Assembly: GCF_904848185.1 (NCBI RefSeq)
Contig: NC_051039.1
Location: forward strand, 6,594,497-6,658,496
From: Acanthopagrus latus
Taxonomy: Eukaryota > Chordata > Actinopteri > Spariformes > Sparidae
DNA: 64,000 bases
Direction of reading: 5' to 3'
The position numbers and the translations under genes are program-made. Shown here one piece after another: positions 63,246 to 64,000 of the stretch (positions are counted from its first letter, which is position 1; each line of letters starts with the position of its first letter). The notes under the pieces were generated by a model, which was not told the origin of the DNA, ran no database searches, and saw only the letters and a program-made list of their open reading frames with translations.

Positions 63246-63260
63246 CTAGGAGCACACCAT
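63246..63260 (-). other. Short upstream ORF in the myo15a leader
   Basis: In the 49-nt leader part of the first coding exon an ATG at 63260 opens a four-codon frame (M-V-C-S) that stops at TAG 63248-63246, twelve bases before the main ATG at 63233. Ribosomes would have to re-initiate or skip it. The main start is in the context TCAAAATGCC, with A at -3, a good vertebrate context. Confidence 0.7.
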
Positions 63261-63282
63261 GCCCTCTCTTCAGGATTCAGTG

Positions 63283-64000
63283 CTGTAAACACACACATTT
63301 CATATCAAATGTTTGAAACACAGTACTACATTTTAAGTTCAGCATGAACAAAATATGATGTGATATATCAAGAAAATATGATCTGGAGTCTGACCTTTAA
63401 AAGATCCCTTGGGTTAGATATGCCTCGTTGACTTTGTACCAGCCCTATATGCAGGTTCAGTATCTGTGTGAGGACAGGTCCACCTGGCCAAAGCAGTTGT
63501 GCACTGCACAAATCTAGTCCCCATGAAGGCTCCTGTCCAGATATACATACCAGTAAGCAATCTTTAACTCACACCCCACATAGAGACAAATGTATACACA
63601 CAGACTCTTAGGAACTGTGTTAAAATGTTTTAACAAAGATATTACGTCAGTGCCTATTTCTTTGCACCACAAACTGTTCTATACACATCAGTGATGTCTC
63701 AAACAAACAATTAATCCTACTACTAAATTATCTCCTACCCTCTGGATCTTGATCTGGAGTTCCACACCTGGAAGCTTTCTAAGCTCTATCTTGCTATTTG
63801 TGTAGTTCAACTCAGAATTCTTTAATTGAGAGAGCTCTGACTCTTATATGGTGTTACACAATTCCTATCAAGAGATTGCAAATCTCTTGCAATAATTGCC
63901 CAGCTCTACTGTAGTCCTTAAGGTCAAAGAGTTCAATGTGTCAGATCTCAAAACACATTATTTAATCTAATTCTGCTTGGGTATGTAAAGAATTGACTGC
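63283..64000 (-). promoter_or_regulatory. myo15a: myo15a upstream intron, possible first exon and TATA-type promoter
   Basis: The acceptor TTTACAG at 63283-63289 shows that at least one non-coding exon lies upstream. A candidate exists: on the minus strand CCATATAAGAG (TATA-like, about 63850-63842) is followed by about 80 bases ending in CCAGAGG|GTAGGAG (donor near 63738). The true first exon may equally lie beyond the window. No coding frame seen. Confidence 0.3.

Noticed and set aside
62839..63249. Ser/Phe/Pro-only open frame on the plus strand
   Set aside because: Antisense of Lys/Glu codon runs at the myo15a N terminus.

Overview
The window is nuclear DNA from a vertebrate, most likely a ray-finned (teleost) fish. 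Three spliced genes lie on the minus strand: mief2, alkbh5 and myo15a. Their order and relative orientation match the human 17p11.2 block MYO15A-ALKBH5-(LLGL1-FLII)-MIEF2. The fish assignment rests on compact introns, very frequent CA/GT microsatellites, a tRNA-derived SINE and LINE tails of fish type, and teleost-like protein divergence. Gene models were built by hand from GT/AG sites, reading phase and similarity to the known families; no search was run.

Layout by increasing coordinate. 1-1070: a roughly 0.5 kb tandem duplication, each copy carrying an exon-like stretch on the minus strand. 3289-7556: mief2 coding exons, with a non-coding first exon near 9526; intron 1 holds an intact 112-codon ORF. 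9.7-12.5 kb: probable alkbh5 3'UTR and a decayed LINE tail. 12469-14942: alkbh5, four coding exons. 14.9-18.0 kb: alkbh5 promoter region, then repeats and the probable myo15a 3'UTR. 18066-63233: myo15a. 63.2-64.0 kb: myo15a 5'UTR with a small uORF and a possible upstream promoter/exon.

myo15a dominates the window. I assemble 74 coding exons whose phases all agree, 13,374 nt including the stop, or 4,457 residues (human MYO15A is about 3,530). Order: Lys-rich and acidic N terminus; Tyr-rich and Met/Gln-rich region; Ser-Pro-rich region; about 20 copies of a repeat with core SPxLxxALQNxxLRxASY, often followed by LPDGT, spread over exons 2-7; myosin motor (P-loop, switch I, switch II, with a 6-nt microexon between P-loop and switch I); IQ neck; first MyTH4; FERM-like and Pro-rich linker; SH3; second MyTH4; FERM; and a C-terminal PDZ ligand ending ITML. 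The repeat array is the most unusual feature: human MYO15A has no such array that I recognise, and the exon structure suggests growth by exon duplication as well as by in-exon 108-bp tandem duplication.

Functionally the three genes are unrelated neighbours. myo15a is the stereocilia-tip myosin of hair cells, alkbh5 an m6A RNA demethylase, and mief2 a mitochondrial outer-membrane Drp1 receptor. LLGL1 and FLII, which separate ALKBH5 from MIEF2 in human, are not between them here.
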